In this document: one piece after another, positions 6,514 through 14,675 of the stretch
Layout of the letters: every line of letters begins with the position of its first letter
Numbering within the stretch: the stretch's first letter is position 1
Source: Silvibacterium dinghuense
Lineage (GTDB): Bacteria; Acidobacteriota; Terriglobia; Terriglobales; Acidobacteriaceae
Assembly: GCF_004123295.1 (NCBI RefSeq)
Contig: NZ_SDMK01000007.1
Location: 1-34,094 of the forward strand
Direction: 5' to 3'
DNA length: 34,094 nucleotides
The notes under the pieces: model-generated
Database searches by the model: none
What the model was told of the DNA's origin: nothing
What the model saw: the letters and a program-made list of their open reading frames with translations, nothing else
Made by a program: the position numbers and the translations under genes

Positions 6514-7899
6514 TTATGACAACTGATCCGTGCAGGACCTTTCGGCCGCATCCTTCTCAAGCAACGTCTTCCATCCGGGCAGATCCCTGGAGCCAGTAAT
6601 CAGACGGGCTCCGGTGCGAAAACGGAGATACGTATATCCCCAGTTAACGAAGACGCTCCACCTGTTACGAAAATCCATGAGGAAGAAGATGTGTACGGTA
6701 AGCCAGGTCGCCCAGGCCATAAAACCGGACCAGTCAGCCCTGAAAGGCCAGACGATTCGGGCGACTGCCATCTTGCGCCCGATAGTCGCCATATCCCCCT
6801 TGTCGAAGTAGCGGAAGCCCTTTTGCTGTGCCGCTGCAGAAGGATCGCACACCAGCAAGCCGATGCGCCCGGCAGCATAGCGGCCCATCTGCATCGCCGG
6901 CTGCGCTACACCCGGAACCTGTTTGCCGTCCTGCTCGAAATGCGCCAGATCTCCGCAGATAAAGATCTCTGGATGCCCCTTCGGGTTGAGGTGTTCATCG
7001 ACCAGCACGCACCCACGCCGGTCCAGAATGCTGTCGTTTCCCATACTGGCCGCCAGCAGCCTGCCGAGCGGCGAGGATTTTACTCCCGCGGCCCAGAGAG
7101 TGCAAACACTCTCTATTCGTTTAGTCTGTGCGCCCTCGCCAATGATGACGTAGCCAGGCTGCAGGTCCGTTACCAGTGCGCCAGTGTGCACCTCTACACC
7201 CAGCTTATGGAGTTGCAGGATTGCTTTCTGCTGTAAATCAGTCGGGTACATGCCTAATACGGCAGGAGAGCCTTCGAGAATGATGATCTTCGTTTTCTTT
7301 GTGTCGATATGATGAAAATCTTTCGCCATATAGAGTCTCGTAATGTCCGAGATTGCTCCGGCGAGTTCCACGCCTGTGGGCCCGGCACCGATGATGACGA
7401 ACTGCAATGGAGGGTGCGAACCGGTTTCCACCATCTGCCGTTCCGCAAGTTCAAAGGCAAGCAAGACCCTCCGACGAATCTCCGTGGCGTCTTCAATCTG
7501 TTTCAGTCCTGGCGCCAGCTCTGCCCACTCCGGATGACTGAAGTAGCTATGTGTCGAACCAGTGGCCAGGACGAGATAGTCGTACGCTACGATTGCACCC
7601 GATTCAAGATGCACGCGACGGGACGGCGCTTCGATACTCACCACCTCATCCATCAACACCTCGGTATTCGTGTTACCGCTGAGGATCCTGCGAATGGGTT
7701 GAGCGATATCGGCTGGCGAAAGCACGGCGAGCGCAATCTGATAGAGCAGCGGTTGAAAGGTGTAATGGTTGGTACGGTCGATCACCGTCACATCTACCGG
7801 CAATTTCGCGAGTTGCTTCGCTGCGTTGATGCCTGCGAATCCTGCTCCCACCACAACTACGCGTGGCCTGGGTGCGCCTCCAGCGACTTCAGCAGCCAT
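6514..7899 (-). CDS. ndh: Type II NADH:quinone dehydrogenase (NDH-2)
   Basis: The 461-residue flavoprotein starts with a Rossmann motif VVVGAGFAGINAAKQL (about residues 15-30) for FAD. It has the 'QPLLYQIA' segment typical of NDH-2, a second dinucleotide motif VIIGAGPTGVELAGAI (about 168-183) for NADH, and a 'CGDLAHFEQDG' FAD-binding motif near 318. A C-terminal amphipathic/hydrophobic stretch (WATWLTVHIFFLMDF) fits membrane attachment. It should oxidise NADH and reduce quinone without pumping protons. AGGAG precedes ATG 7899. Site 5 lies upstream. Together with formate dehydrogenase (divergent, 8276) and cytochrome bd (14676) it would complete a short respiratory chain. Confidence 0.93.
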   Translation of the reverse strand: MAAEVAGGAPRPRVVVVGAGFAGINAAKQLAKLPVDVTVIDRTNHYTFQPLLYQIALAVLSPADIAQPIRRILSGNTNTEVLMDEVVSIEAPSRRVHLESGAIVAYDYLVLATGSTHSYFSHPEWAELAPGLKQIEDATEIRRRVLLAFELAERQMVETGSHPPLQFVIIGAGPTGVELAGAISDITRLYMAKDFHHIDTKKTKIIILEGSPAVLGMYPTDLQQKAILQLHKLGVEVHTGALVTDLQPGYVIIGEGAQTKRIESVCTLWAAGVKSSPLGRLLAASMGNDSILDRRGCVLVDEHLNPKGHPEIFICGDLAHFEQDGKQVPGVAQPAMQMGRYAAGRIGLLVCDPSAAAQQKGFRYFDKGDMATIGRKMAVARIVWPFRADWSGFMAWATWLTVHIFFLMDFRNRWSVFVNWGYTYLRFRTGARLITGSRDLPGWKTLLEKDAAERSCTDQLS

Positions 7900-7982
7900 A
7901 GCAGCTACTCCTCTTCATTCCACCGCAATTCTCAAGCATCGAGGATCTCTGACTTCCTTTCTGCTTTCGTGTGAACGATGCC

Positions 7983-8028
7983 AATCTACGCGAGAGAAGA
8001 CGGTCCGTGAATCATGGAAACATATAGG
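7983..8028 (-). promoter_or_regulatory. Island dyad site 5 with -10 element, drives ndh-dksA
   Basis: On the minus strand CCTATA-TGTTTC-CATGAT (8011-8028) is followed by TAGATT (7983-7988), 34 bp centre to centre. Predicted start is near 7976, with a leader of about 77 nt. It shares the TTCACGG extension with site 2. The 376-bp gap 7900-8275 contains this site and site 6 and no supported gene. Confidence 0.67.
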
Positions 8029-8150
8029 TGCACCATGCAATACGCCTATCTGTCCATCGTGCATAAAGCGCGGGAAAAACGATGCCTCGGTGCAATTGCA
8101 GGTACTCGCATATGTGGCCCTCCAAGCTATACATCGATATCGATTCACAC

Positions 8151-8197
8151 CCTATATAAAGACATAATTGTGGCTCCTTTTCTCACGCCGCTACGAT
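8151..8197 (+). promoter_or_regulatory. Island dyad site 6 with -10 element, drives formate dehydrogenase
   Basis: CCTATA-TAAAGA-CATAAT (8151-8168) plus TG is identical to site 1. TACGAT at 8192-8197 is also identical to the site 1 hexamer and is at the same 35-bp distance. A CTTTTCTC segment lies between them, as at site 1. Predicted start is near 8204, about 72 nt before the ATG. Confidence 0.74.
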
Positions 8198-8275
8198 CAA
8201 GACGCGATGTGAGTCTTCTTCGCAGGATGGACGCGATTTCACAGCTCCCTCGCAAGAAAAGGAAGGTAGTGCATT

Positions 8276-9436
8276 ATGGCGAAGGTCTTATGTGTTCTGT
8301 ATCCCGATCCTCAAGCGGGTTACCCGCCACAGTATGCTCGGGACACGATTCCCACGATTACTCATTACGCTAACGGTCAGACTGCGCCAACGCCTAAGGG
8401 CCCCCTCGGCTTTAAGCCAGGCGAGTTAGTTGGCTGCGTCTCGGGTGAATTAGGCCTTCGCTCGTATCTCGAAAAACACGGCCACGAGTTGATCGTTACC
8501 AGCGATAAGGAGGGTCCGCATTCAGAGTTCGAAAAGCATCTTCCAGACGCTGAGGTTGTGATCTCCCAGCCCTTCTGGCCGGCATATCTGACCAAGGAGC
8601 GGATTGCGAAGGCCAAGAACCTGAAGCTCGCTCTCACCGCCGGCATCGGTTCCGATCACGTCGATCTCGAAGCAGCGGCCAAGGCAGGCGTCACCGTTGC
8701 CGAAGTGACCGGATCGAACAGCATCAGCGTGGCAGAGCATGTTGTGATGATGGTTCTCTCGCTGGTTCGTAACTATCTACCTGCACATGGACTCGCCGTC
8801 AACGGTGTCTGGAACATCGCCGATTGCGTCGAGCGCAGCTACGATGTGGAAGGAATGCACTTCGGTACGATCGCTGCTGGACGGATTGGCCTCGCGGTAT
8901 TGCGCCGCCTCAAGCCCTTTGGCTTGTGCCTACATTACACCGATCCGCATCGGCTCAGCCCGGAAATTGAGAAAGAGCTCGGTCTGACCTTTCACCCTAA
9001 TGCCGAGTCGCTTGTGAAAGAGGTCGACATCGTCAATCTTCAGATGCCGCTCTATCCCTCGACAGAGCATTTCTTCGACGACAAGATGTTTGCCAAGATG
9101 AAACGCGGCGCATATCTGATCAACACAGCTCGTGGCAAGCTGGTTGAACGCGATGCGGTCGTGCGTGCTCTCTCCTCGGGCCATCTCGCAGGTTATGCCG
9201 GTGATGTATGGTTTCCGCAACCTGCGCCGCTCGATCACCCCTGGCGCACCATGCCGTTCAATGGCATGACCCCACACATGTCGGGAACTTCGCTCTCTGC
9301 GCAGGCGCGCTATGCCGCAGGTACGCTGGAGATTCTTGAAAGCTATTTCGACAAAACACCGATCCGTCAGGAATACCTGATCGTTGATGGCGGGAAGCTT
9401 GCCGGTACAGGCGCCCAGTCCTACAAGCTGACTTAA
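8276..9436 (+). CDS. fdh: NAD-dependent formate dehydrogenase
   Basis: A 386-residue D-2-hydroxyacid-dehydrogenase-family FDH, close in length to Pseudomonas/Mycobacterium FDH (about 400). The N-terminus 'AKVLCVLYPDPQAGYP' is characteristic of bacterial FDH. The 'PFWPAYLT' loop, 'SNSISVAEHVVMM', the dinucleotide motif GTIAAGRIG (about residues 198-206), 'NTARGKL' carrying the catalytic Arg (near 284), 'FPQPAPLDHPWR' with the Gln (near 313) and 'MTPHMSGT' with the catalytic His (near 332) are all present. It oxidises formate to CO2, making cytosolic NADH. It is followed by a strong terminator. Confidence 0.95.
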   Translation: MAKVLCVLYPDPQAGYPPQYARDTIPTITHYANGQTAPTPKGPLGFKPGELVGCVSGELGLRSYLEKHGHELIVTSDKEGPHSEFEKHLPDAEVVISQPFWPAYLTKERIAKAKNLKLALTAGIGSDHVDLEAAAKAGVTVAEVTGSNSISVAEHVVMMVLSLVRNYLPAHGLAVNGVWNIADCVERSYDVEGMHFGTIAAGRIGLAVLRRLKPFGLCLHYTDPHRLSPEIEKELGLTFHPNAESLVKEVDIVNLQMPLYPSTEHFFDDKMFAKMKRGAYLINTARGKLVERDAVVRALSSGHLAGYAGDVWFPQPAPLDHPWRTMPFNGMTPHMSGTSLSAQARYAAGTLEILESYFDKTPIRQEYLIVDGGKLAGTGAQSYKLT

Positions 9437-9456
9437 ATCCACAATCACATGTCCGA

Positions 9457-9520
9457 ACGGGTGCCAGTCCCAACTTCAGAAGTTGACTGGCATCCGTTCT
9501 TTCACTTCTTTTTTCGACAG
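9457..9520 (+). terminator. Rho-independent terminator after fdh
   Basis: ACGGGTGCCAGTC (9457-9469) pairs with GACTGGCATCCGT (9485-9497). The stem continues inward through AACTTC/GAAGTT, giving one long hairpin, and it is followed by a T-rich tract ending in TTCTTTTTTC. Confidence 0.85.
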
Positions 9521-9540
9521 CGATCGTTCCGGATATCTGA

Positions 9541-10266
9541 ATGAGTCTAACGTCGAGCAATGGCAACCTCGTACTGATACCGCGAAGGATACCTCGCGGT
9601 CCGTATTTTGCACTGCACCATGTTTCGAAAGCGTTTGGCTCCACGCTTGTACTCGATGACGTCAGCTTTAACGTCAATCGGGGAAATACTCTCTGCATCA
9701 TCGACAGCAGCGGCGCGGGGAAAACAATCCTTCACCTGCTCATGGAATTTCTGAAGCCTGATTCCGGCCAGGTAATCGCAGAAAACGAAGACATCTCTGA
9801 TTTTTCCCAAAAGCTGAATCAGCCGATCTCTCGAAAAATCGTGATGGTCTTTGAGGATGGAACCATCTTTAGACCTTCCACCAGTGACAAGATCAAGTAC
9901 AGCTCACAAAGAATCCAGATGTCTCTGCGTCAGGAGAGGTCAAGGGAGACGCGACGCTGGAGGGCTGCCGTAGAGGCACTTGCCGAAAATCCAGAGGCTA
10001 TTCTGCTGGACCGATCGAAGGCAAAGACATCTCCTTGCCAAATGCATCACTTGGAGGCTTTATTCCGACGCCGAAAGGCCGAAGGGAAAACGAGTATCGT
10101 CCTCACGGAAGAGAGTAGTGTGATACGGCGAATCGCAGATCAGGTTCTCCTTCTTGAGGATGGAAGCGTGCGGTTCTCGGGCACTCTCTCAGAAATGACT
10201 CGCACACGCAATCTGATTGACCTACCCTATCAATGGCTTGATCAACGCGTGCTTTCTTTACCATAG
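9541..10266 (+). CDS. ABC-transporter ATPase-like protein with degenerate catalytic motifs
   Basis: The 241-residue frame aligns by eye along its length with MlaF/Ttg2A-type ABC ATPases: 'LHHVSKAFGSTLVLDDVSF' at the start, Walker A, a D-loop area, and 'LEDGSVRFSGT' at the end. Key residues are altered. Walker A reads DSSGAGKT with Asp instead of the first Gly (about residue 55). The LSGGQ signature area reads SLRQERSRE (about 128-136). Walker B reads ILLDRSK (about 154-160) instead of LLLDEPT, so the catalytic Glu is lost. The segment between Walker A and the signature is short. No permease partner is adjacent and no ribosome site is obvious. It is probably a decaying or repurposed non-hydrolytic paralogue. 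Confidence 0.65.
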   Translation: MSLTSSNGNLVLIPRRIPRGPYFALHHVSKAFGSTLVLDDVSFNVNRGNTLCIIDSSGAGKTILHLLMEFLKPDSGQVIAENEDISDFSQKLNQPISRKIVMVFEDGTIFRPSTSDKIKYSSQRIQMSLRQERSRETRRWRAAVEALAENPEAILLDRSKAKTSPCQMHHLEALFRRRKAEGKTSIVLTEESSVIRRIADQVLLLEDGSVRFSGTLSEMTRTRNLIDLPYQWLDQRVLSLP

Positions 10267-10317
10267 ATTCGCGGCTTAAATGTGTTCTATGTTCGTGGTA
10301 GGTGCAGGAGTCAAGCA

Positions 10318-10731
10318 ATGCAGGCGATACCGGTTGGAGTGAAGGGTTACGCTACTCTCGTGGTCGAGCCGAAGCATCTGGCCAACGAATTCAAGGACCC
10401 CTCGCTGCCACATGTGCTCGCAACGCCGATCCTGATTCTTCTGATGGAGAATGCGGCACTTGACGCCGTTCGCAGCTATTTGGATCCGGGGGAGAGTGCC
10501 GTCGGTACCGCGGTTGAGATCAAGCATCACGCGCCAACGCCAGTTGGGCAGCGCGTGATAGCTGAAGCTGAAGTCATTCGAATCGACAAAAGACGGATAA
10601 TATTTTTGGTAACAGCCTGTGACGAGACTGAAGAGATCGGCGTGGGAGTCCATGAGCGCACGGTAGTGGATATCAGTCGTCTTGCGCAGCGCCTGGCGGC
10701 GAAGAGCAATCTGAGGTCAGGAAAAATGTAG
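10318..10731 (+). CDS. Hot-dog thioesterase (fluoroacetyl-CoA thioesterase FlK-like family)
   Basis: A 137-residue single hot-dog-fold protein. It contains 'ATPILILLMENAALDAV' followed by 'GTAVEIKHHAPTPVGQRV', the arrangement of Thr, Glu and His seen in FlK-type acyl-CoA thioesterases and related YbgC/PaaI-like proteins. ATG 10318 is preferred because AGGAG lies at 10306-10310. The gap to the upstream ABC-like gene is about 50 bp, so co-transcription is likely. The substrate cannot be read from the sequence. Confidence 0.75.
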   Translation: MQAIPVGVKGYATLVVEPKHLANEFKDPSLPHVLATPILILLMENAALDAVRSYLDPGESAVGTAVEIKHHAPTPVGQRVIAEAEVIRIDKRRIIFLVTACDETEEIGVGVHERTVVDISRLAQRLAAKSNLRSGKM

Positions 10732-10758
10732 TAACCTCGGTCGCTCTTCGCGAGGTTA
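10732..10758. repeat. Short inverted repeat between thioesterase and second K+ channel gene
   Basis: TAACCTCG (10732-10739) and CGAGGTTA (10751-10758) form a perfect 8-bp stem with an 11-base loop, directly after the thioesterase stop. No T tract follows. It may be a weak terminator or an mRNA-stabilising hairpin. Confidence 0.45.
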
Positions 10759-10792
10759 GAGCCGGCCCGCTTCACCGTCAAGGAGATTGACG

Positions 10793-11797
10793 ATGCACAG
10801 TCGCCTGATCCGCCGCATTCTTCTCATTACCGGATTGTTAGCTCTTATCACTTCAATCGGCACAGTCGGGTTTGTGCTGATTGAAGGATATCCATGGTTC
10901 GATGCTTTCTACATGACGCTCTCGACAATTACGACCATCGGCTATCAGGAGATCAAGCCGCTTAGCCATTCCGGGCGCGTGTTCAATTCATTCCTGATTA
11001 TCGTCGGCGTTACCGCAGTGTTCGTGGCTGTGGGCGCGATGACCCAAACCATTATCGAGTTGGAGTTGCAAGGGCGCTATGGAGAGCGCAGAAGGAAGAA
11101 AATGATCCATCAACTTCGCGATCACTTTATCGTCTGCGGCTACGGTCGAGTAGGCCGCAACGCGGCCTACGAATTTCAAAGGACAGCCACCCCATTTTTG
11201 GTGATTGACCGCAATGAACAGCGCGTCGCAAAAGCTACGAACGCGGGTATGCTTGCTATGGCTGCCGATGCCACACAGGACGATAGCCTTCGAGAAGCAG
11301 GGGTGTTCCGTGCAAAGGGACTGATCGCAGCCTTGGCATCGGATGCGGACAACCTCTTTATCATTCTCTCTGCAAAAGCTCTCAATCCCCAATTGACCGT
11401 CGTGACGCGTGCATCAGAAGAAGAAGCCGGAGAGAAGCTGCGACGGGCCGGGGCTGATACCGTTCTGACTCCATTTTCCATGGCCGGCCGCCAGCTTGCC
11501 GATGTGCTGTTGCGGCCGCATGTGGTCGAGTTCATCGACTTTGCCAGGAGCAATATGGGAACCGGGGTTGTGATGGAACAGGTGCGAGTCTCGTCACAGG
11601 CAGAGTTCACCGGAAAGACTCTGGGGGAGTTGACGGAACTGCGTAGGTCGGGAGTCATCATCCTCGCTATTCGCAAAACATCGGGAGACACGACCTTCAA
11701 TCCGGATCCAAATTTGGAAATTGCCGCGGGCGATTTTCTAATTGTGATGGGAGAGCGTGCAAATCTGCAACGCCTTGAAAGACTCATCACGGCATAA
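10793..11797 (+). CDS. Two-TM potassium channel with RCK (TrkA-N/TrkA-C) domains, atypical filter
   Basis: The 334-residue product has MthK-like order. TM1 is at about residues 8-30, the pore loop 'FDAFYMTLSTITTIGYQEI' at about 36-55, and TM2 at about 66-90. The RCK/TrkA-N domain starts at 'HFIVCGYGRVGRNAA' (about 112; intact GxGxxG), and a TrkA-C domain covers the last 80 or so residues. The filter reads TIGYQE rather than TVGYGD; similar GYQE/GFQE filters occur in other bacterial KTN-domain channels. ATG 10793 is chosen because AAGGAG (10780-10785) is well spaced; a TTG at 10787 is too close. It is a second K+ channel in the same island and is unrelated in layout to the Kch at 1562. Confidence 0.85.
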   Translation: MHSRLIRRILLITGLLALITSIGTVGFVLIEGYPWFDAFYMTLSTITTIGYQEIKPLSHSGRVFNSFLIIVGVTAVFVAVGAMTQTIIELELQGRYGERRRKKMIHQLRDHFIVCGYGRVGRNAAYEFQRTATPFLVIDRNEQRVAKATNAGMLAMAADATQDDSLREAGVFRAKGLIAALASDADNLFIILSAKALNPQLTVVTRASEEEAGEKLRRAGADTVLTPFSMAGRQLADVLLRPHVVEFIDFARSNMGTGVVMEQVRVSSQAEFTGKTLGELTELRRSGVIILAIRKTSGDTTFNPDPNLEIAAGDFLIVMGERANLQRLERLITA

Positions 11798-11891
11798 CTG
11801 TCAGACAGAATAGCTCACGATCCAAGACACAATGGAATGTCTGCGCTCAACCCGGAAAACCGCATGAAAGAATCAGCACCAGGAGGCCATC

Positions 11892-12245
11892 ATGAAGCGA
11901 AGCATAGCTGGGATTAATCCAACGGCCAAACCCTCCGGAACCGGTTGCGAGGAGTGTCTGGCCACAGGCGCATGGTGGTTTCACCTTCGTCGCTGTGCTG
12001 AATGCGGTCACATCGGGTGTTGCGACAGTTCTCCCAACCAGCATGCGACGAAGCATTTTCATGCCACAGGGCATCCCATCATTCGAAGCTTCGAACCAGG
12101 GGAGACGTGGTTCTGGAATTTCATCAAGCGCACCGAAGTAAGGGGCGAAGCACTTGCGCCGCCTGAATCGCATCCCAAAGACCAGCCGGTACCGGGCCCT
12201 GCTGGGCACGTTCCCTTAAACTGGCAATCGCTATTGAACGAATAG
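11892..12245 (+). CDS. UBP-type zinc-finger protein
   Basis: A 117-residue protein built around a zf-UBP domain: 'GCEECLATGAWWFHLRRCAECGHIGCCDSSPNQHATKHF..TGHP' with the full set of Cys and His ligands, followed by 'IRSFEPGETW'. In eukaryotes this domain binds free ubiquitin C-termini. Stand-alone bacterial versions are known, but their role is unclear. The ribosome site CAGGAGG precedes the ATG. It is followed 45 bp later by the DUF5996 gene on the same strand. Confidence 0.88.
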   Translation: MKRSIAGINPTAKPSGTGCEECLATGAWWFHLRRCAECGHIGCCDSSPNQHATKHFHATGHPIIRSFEPGETWFWNFIKRTEVRGEALAPPESHPKDQPVPGPAGHVPLNWQSLLNE

Positions 12246-12290
12246 GGCTGATCGTCTACTTGGTCTACTTGTTTTATCTGAGGACATGTC

Positions 12291-13205
12291 ATGACAGCCA
12301 AAACAACTCATCCCCATCCATGGCCGGCTCTTTCCTATCCGGCATTTGAGCCCACCCGATACTTCCTGCACATGGTGCTGCAGGCAATAGGCAAACTCAA
12401 GCTGGCAGCACCATTCCAGCCGCAGTGGGCCGAAGTGCCGTTATGGCTCAACGCGAGAGGTCTGACTACCGGCCTCATCCCATACGTCGACGGCGTCTAT
12501 GAGGTCCGTGTCGATTTCATATCGCACGAGGTGCAATGGCTCACAAACTCGGGCATCTCGGGGCAAATAACCTTAGGGCCTACATCTGTTGCCGCGTTCG
12601 TCGACTCGTTCCTGAATCAACTTCACCACGCAGGGATTAACGCGTCGATCACGCTCATGCCACAGGAAGTGCCTAACCCGATCTCGTTCAACGAAGACAA
12701 AGAACAGCGCCCATACGATCGCAACCTGGTCGATGCATGGTGGGGCATCCTTCTCCGCTCTCAACATGTACTCAAAGCTTTTCAGGGACGCTTCACCGGC
12801 AAAACGCAACCCATCGGCCTGATGTGGGGAACACTCGACATTCGAGCTGTCTTCTATAACGGCAAACCGGCCTCACCGAGCGCAAACATCGGCTACATCC
12901 GCCGCAATGCGATGAATGCGGAGCTGATCGAGATGGGATGGTGGGCCGGCGACGCGTCCTATCCGAAGCCAGCGTTCTATTCCTTCACCTACCCTCAGCC
13001 GCAAGGAATCGAAAGCATGAAGGTCGCTCCAGACGTCGCCTGCTGGAATGCAGGAATGGGCGAGTTCCTACTCGATTACGATGACTTACGCCAATCCAGC
13101 AACCCCGACCGCGACTTGTTTGCATTCCTGGAATCCACCTATCAAGCCGGTGCCGCTTCGGCAGGTTGGAATCCCGGACTACTTGGCAGCGGCCGCCCTG
13201 ACTAA
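12291..13205 (+). CDS. DUF5996 family protein
   Basis: The 304-residue sequence 'WPALSYPAFEPTRYFLHMVLQAIGKLKLA' at the start, 'QWAEVPLWLNARGLTT', and the repeated Trp/Tyr-rich motifs 'EMGWWAGDASYPKPAFYSFTYPQPQG' match the DUF5996 pattern. No signal peptide or membrane segment is seen, so it is probably cytosolic. The function of the family is not known to me. It probably shares a transcript with the UBP zinc-finger gene and is convergent with the LysR gene. Confidence 0.82.
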   Translation: MTAKTTHPHPWPALSYPAFEPTRYFLHMVLQAIGKLKLAAPFQPQWAEVPLWLNARGLTTGLIPYVDGVYEVRVDFISHEVQWLTNSGISGQITLGPTSVAAFVDSFLNQLHHAGINASITLMPQEVPNPISFNEDKEQRPYDRNLVDAWWGILLRSQHVLKAFQGRFTGKTQPIGLMWGTLDIRAVFYNGKPASPSANIGYIRRNAMNAELIEMGWWAGDASYPKPAFYSFTYPQPQGIESMKVAPDVACWNAGMGEFLLDYDDLRQSSNPDRDLFAFLESTYQAGAASAGWNPGLLGSGRPD

Positions 13206-13299
13206 ACCTCGTGCAGTACATGGAACGAAGTCACAGCTCGGAACTTTTCGATCGCGTGGCCGAGCAGGTCTTTACAGCTCTCCATGCCAGGGACGAGGC

Positions 13300-14298
13300 C
13301 TAAGACCGACGACGCCTCTTCCGAAAGCTGTGAGCAGATGAGGGTGCCGCGGTTCTTTTTGGCGCAACGGGCATTCCATCATGGAAGTGCTTTCGAAGAA
13401 CGTCTCGAAACCATTGATACAGATCTTCGTTTTCCAGCCGTGGATGCCACGCCATCAAGTACTGGAACCGTGGAATCTCTGCCGGAGCCTTGACTTGCCT
13501 GAAAGGATACCGGCCCAGAAATTGCGGGGCAACGCGCGACGGCACGGTCAAGATAAGTTCCGTATCACGAAGTGCCATAACACCAGCGAGGAAATAAGGG
13601 ACGATAAGGCCAATCTCACGCCTTTTTCCAATTTCCGCTAGAGGTCTATCGACAAGCGTCTGTTGATTTGGATCCATTTCAATCATGACGTGTCGATACT
13701 GCAAGTATTGGCTGAGACTGAAAGCTCTTCCTTTATACGGATGGTTTTCAGCAACAAGGCAGACGAAGTGCTCTTGAAACAAAACCTCTGTATAGATCGG
13801 ATGCGGCGGAGCCAGAGCACTGAAGACAAGATCGACCCGGCCCGCAAGTAAGTCCGCATAGGAGTACTCCTGCCAGGCTGACACGTGAATCTGCACACCG
13901 GGCGCAGCCAAGCTGGCAGGCCCAACAATGCGGGGCAGGATGACTGCCGTCGCATAGTCCGTCATCACCACCCGAATACGTCCAGTTGCGTCGCGGGGGG
14001 AAAAGGCTTGCCCGGTCAAAAATCTTTCCAGACGTGGCAGCATCCATTCAAGTTCCTGTAGAAGCTGCTTCCCGCGGGCCGTCAATAAATAATCGCGATG
14101 ACCATCCCGAATCAAGAGATCGTCCGAGAATGTGTCGCGTAAGCGATCCAGTGCATGACTCATCGCCGGCTGTGATAGGTTTACACGCTTTGCCGCCCGC
14201 GTAACACTGCGTTCCTCGAGAAGTGCATGGAGCGGGACAATCAGATTCAAATCTATGTTTCTGATATGCACGTGATGAATTTTATCAATTTGATCCAT
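13300..14298 (-). CDS. LysR-family transcriptional regulator (NodD/SyrM-like)
   Basis: A 332-residue LTTR. The N-terminal winged HTH reads 'LIVPLHALLEERSVTRAAKRVNLSQPAMSHALDRLRDTFSDDLLIR' (about residues 16-61), and a periplasmic-binding-protein-like effector domain (about 90-300) follows. The 'NLSQPAMSHALDRLR' and 'LAVPHFLAG'-like (here VPYFLAGVMAL) segments fit the NodD-like subgroup. ATG 14298 is chosen over a TTG at 14310. The C-terminus is Arg/Ser-rich (RKRRRRS). It is divergent from cydA; regulation of the neighbouring bd oxidase is possible but not shown. Confidence 0.88.
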   Translation of the reverse strand: MDQIDKIHHVHIRNIDLNLIVPLHALLEERSVTRAAKRVNLSQPAMSHALDRLRDTFSDDLLIRDGHRDYLLTARGKQLLQELEWMLPRLERFLTGQAFSPRDATGRIRVVMTDYATAVILPRIVGPASLAAPGVQIHVSAWQEYSYADLLAGRVDLVFSALAPPHPIYTEVLFQEHFVCLVAENHPYKGRAFSLSQYLQYRHVMIEMDPNQQTLVDRPLAEIGKRREIGLIVPYFLAGVMALRDTELILTVPSRVAPQFLGRYPFRQVKAPAEIPRFQYLMAWHPRLENEDLYQWFRDVLRKHFHDGMPVAPKRTAAPSSAHSFRKRRRRS

Positions 14299-14464
14299 GC
14301 ATCGAGTCAATGAATTTGTTGGCGTCTAGATGAGAGGGGGGAGTGAAAGCACTGTCCAGCATTCCGCGAGATCGCCTTCGCTTCCATCATGTTCGCAGGA
14401 CTCCGCGCGACAGATCCTTAAAGATGGCGAGAACAGGCTCTAGCCACCGATGCATTGGCCGCCC

Positions 14465-14510
14465 ATTATATGTTCCTATAATATCGAACGCGTCGATTCT
14501 CAGATACATC
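14465..14510 (+). promoter_or_regulatory. Island dyad site 7 (perfect inverted hexamers) upstream of cydAB
   Basis: ATTATA-TGTTCC-TATAAT (14465-14482) is the only copy whose two arms are perfectly complementary. TACATC lies at 14505-14510, 34 bp centre to centre; it is the weakest -10 match of the strong sites. Predicted start is near 14517 with a leader of about 160 nt. No gene is supported in 14299-14675. Confidence 0.62.
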
Positions 14511-14675
14511 TTAGAGAGCGCCGCTTGCGCAGGCGCACGGTAGCGTTTGGGTAGAGTGAGCTAACCTTTCATGCTCTTTCACTCTGCCGGGAACCATGGC
14601 TTTACGACCAGAACTCCTTGCGTCAAACGCTGAGTGTGAGAATCCCTGCCCGGCACAGTGAGAGGGGCGAGCTAC

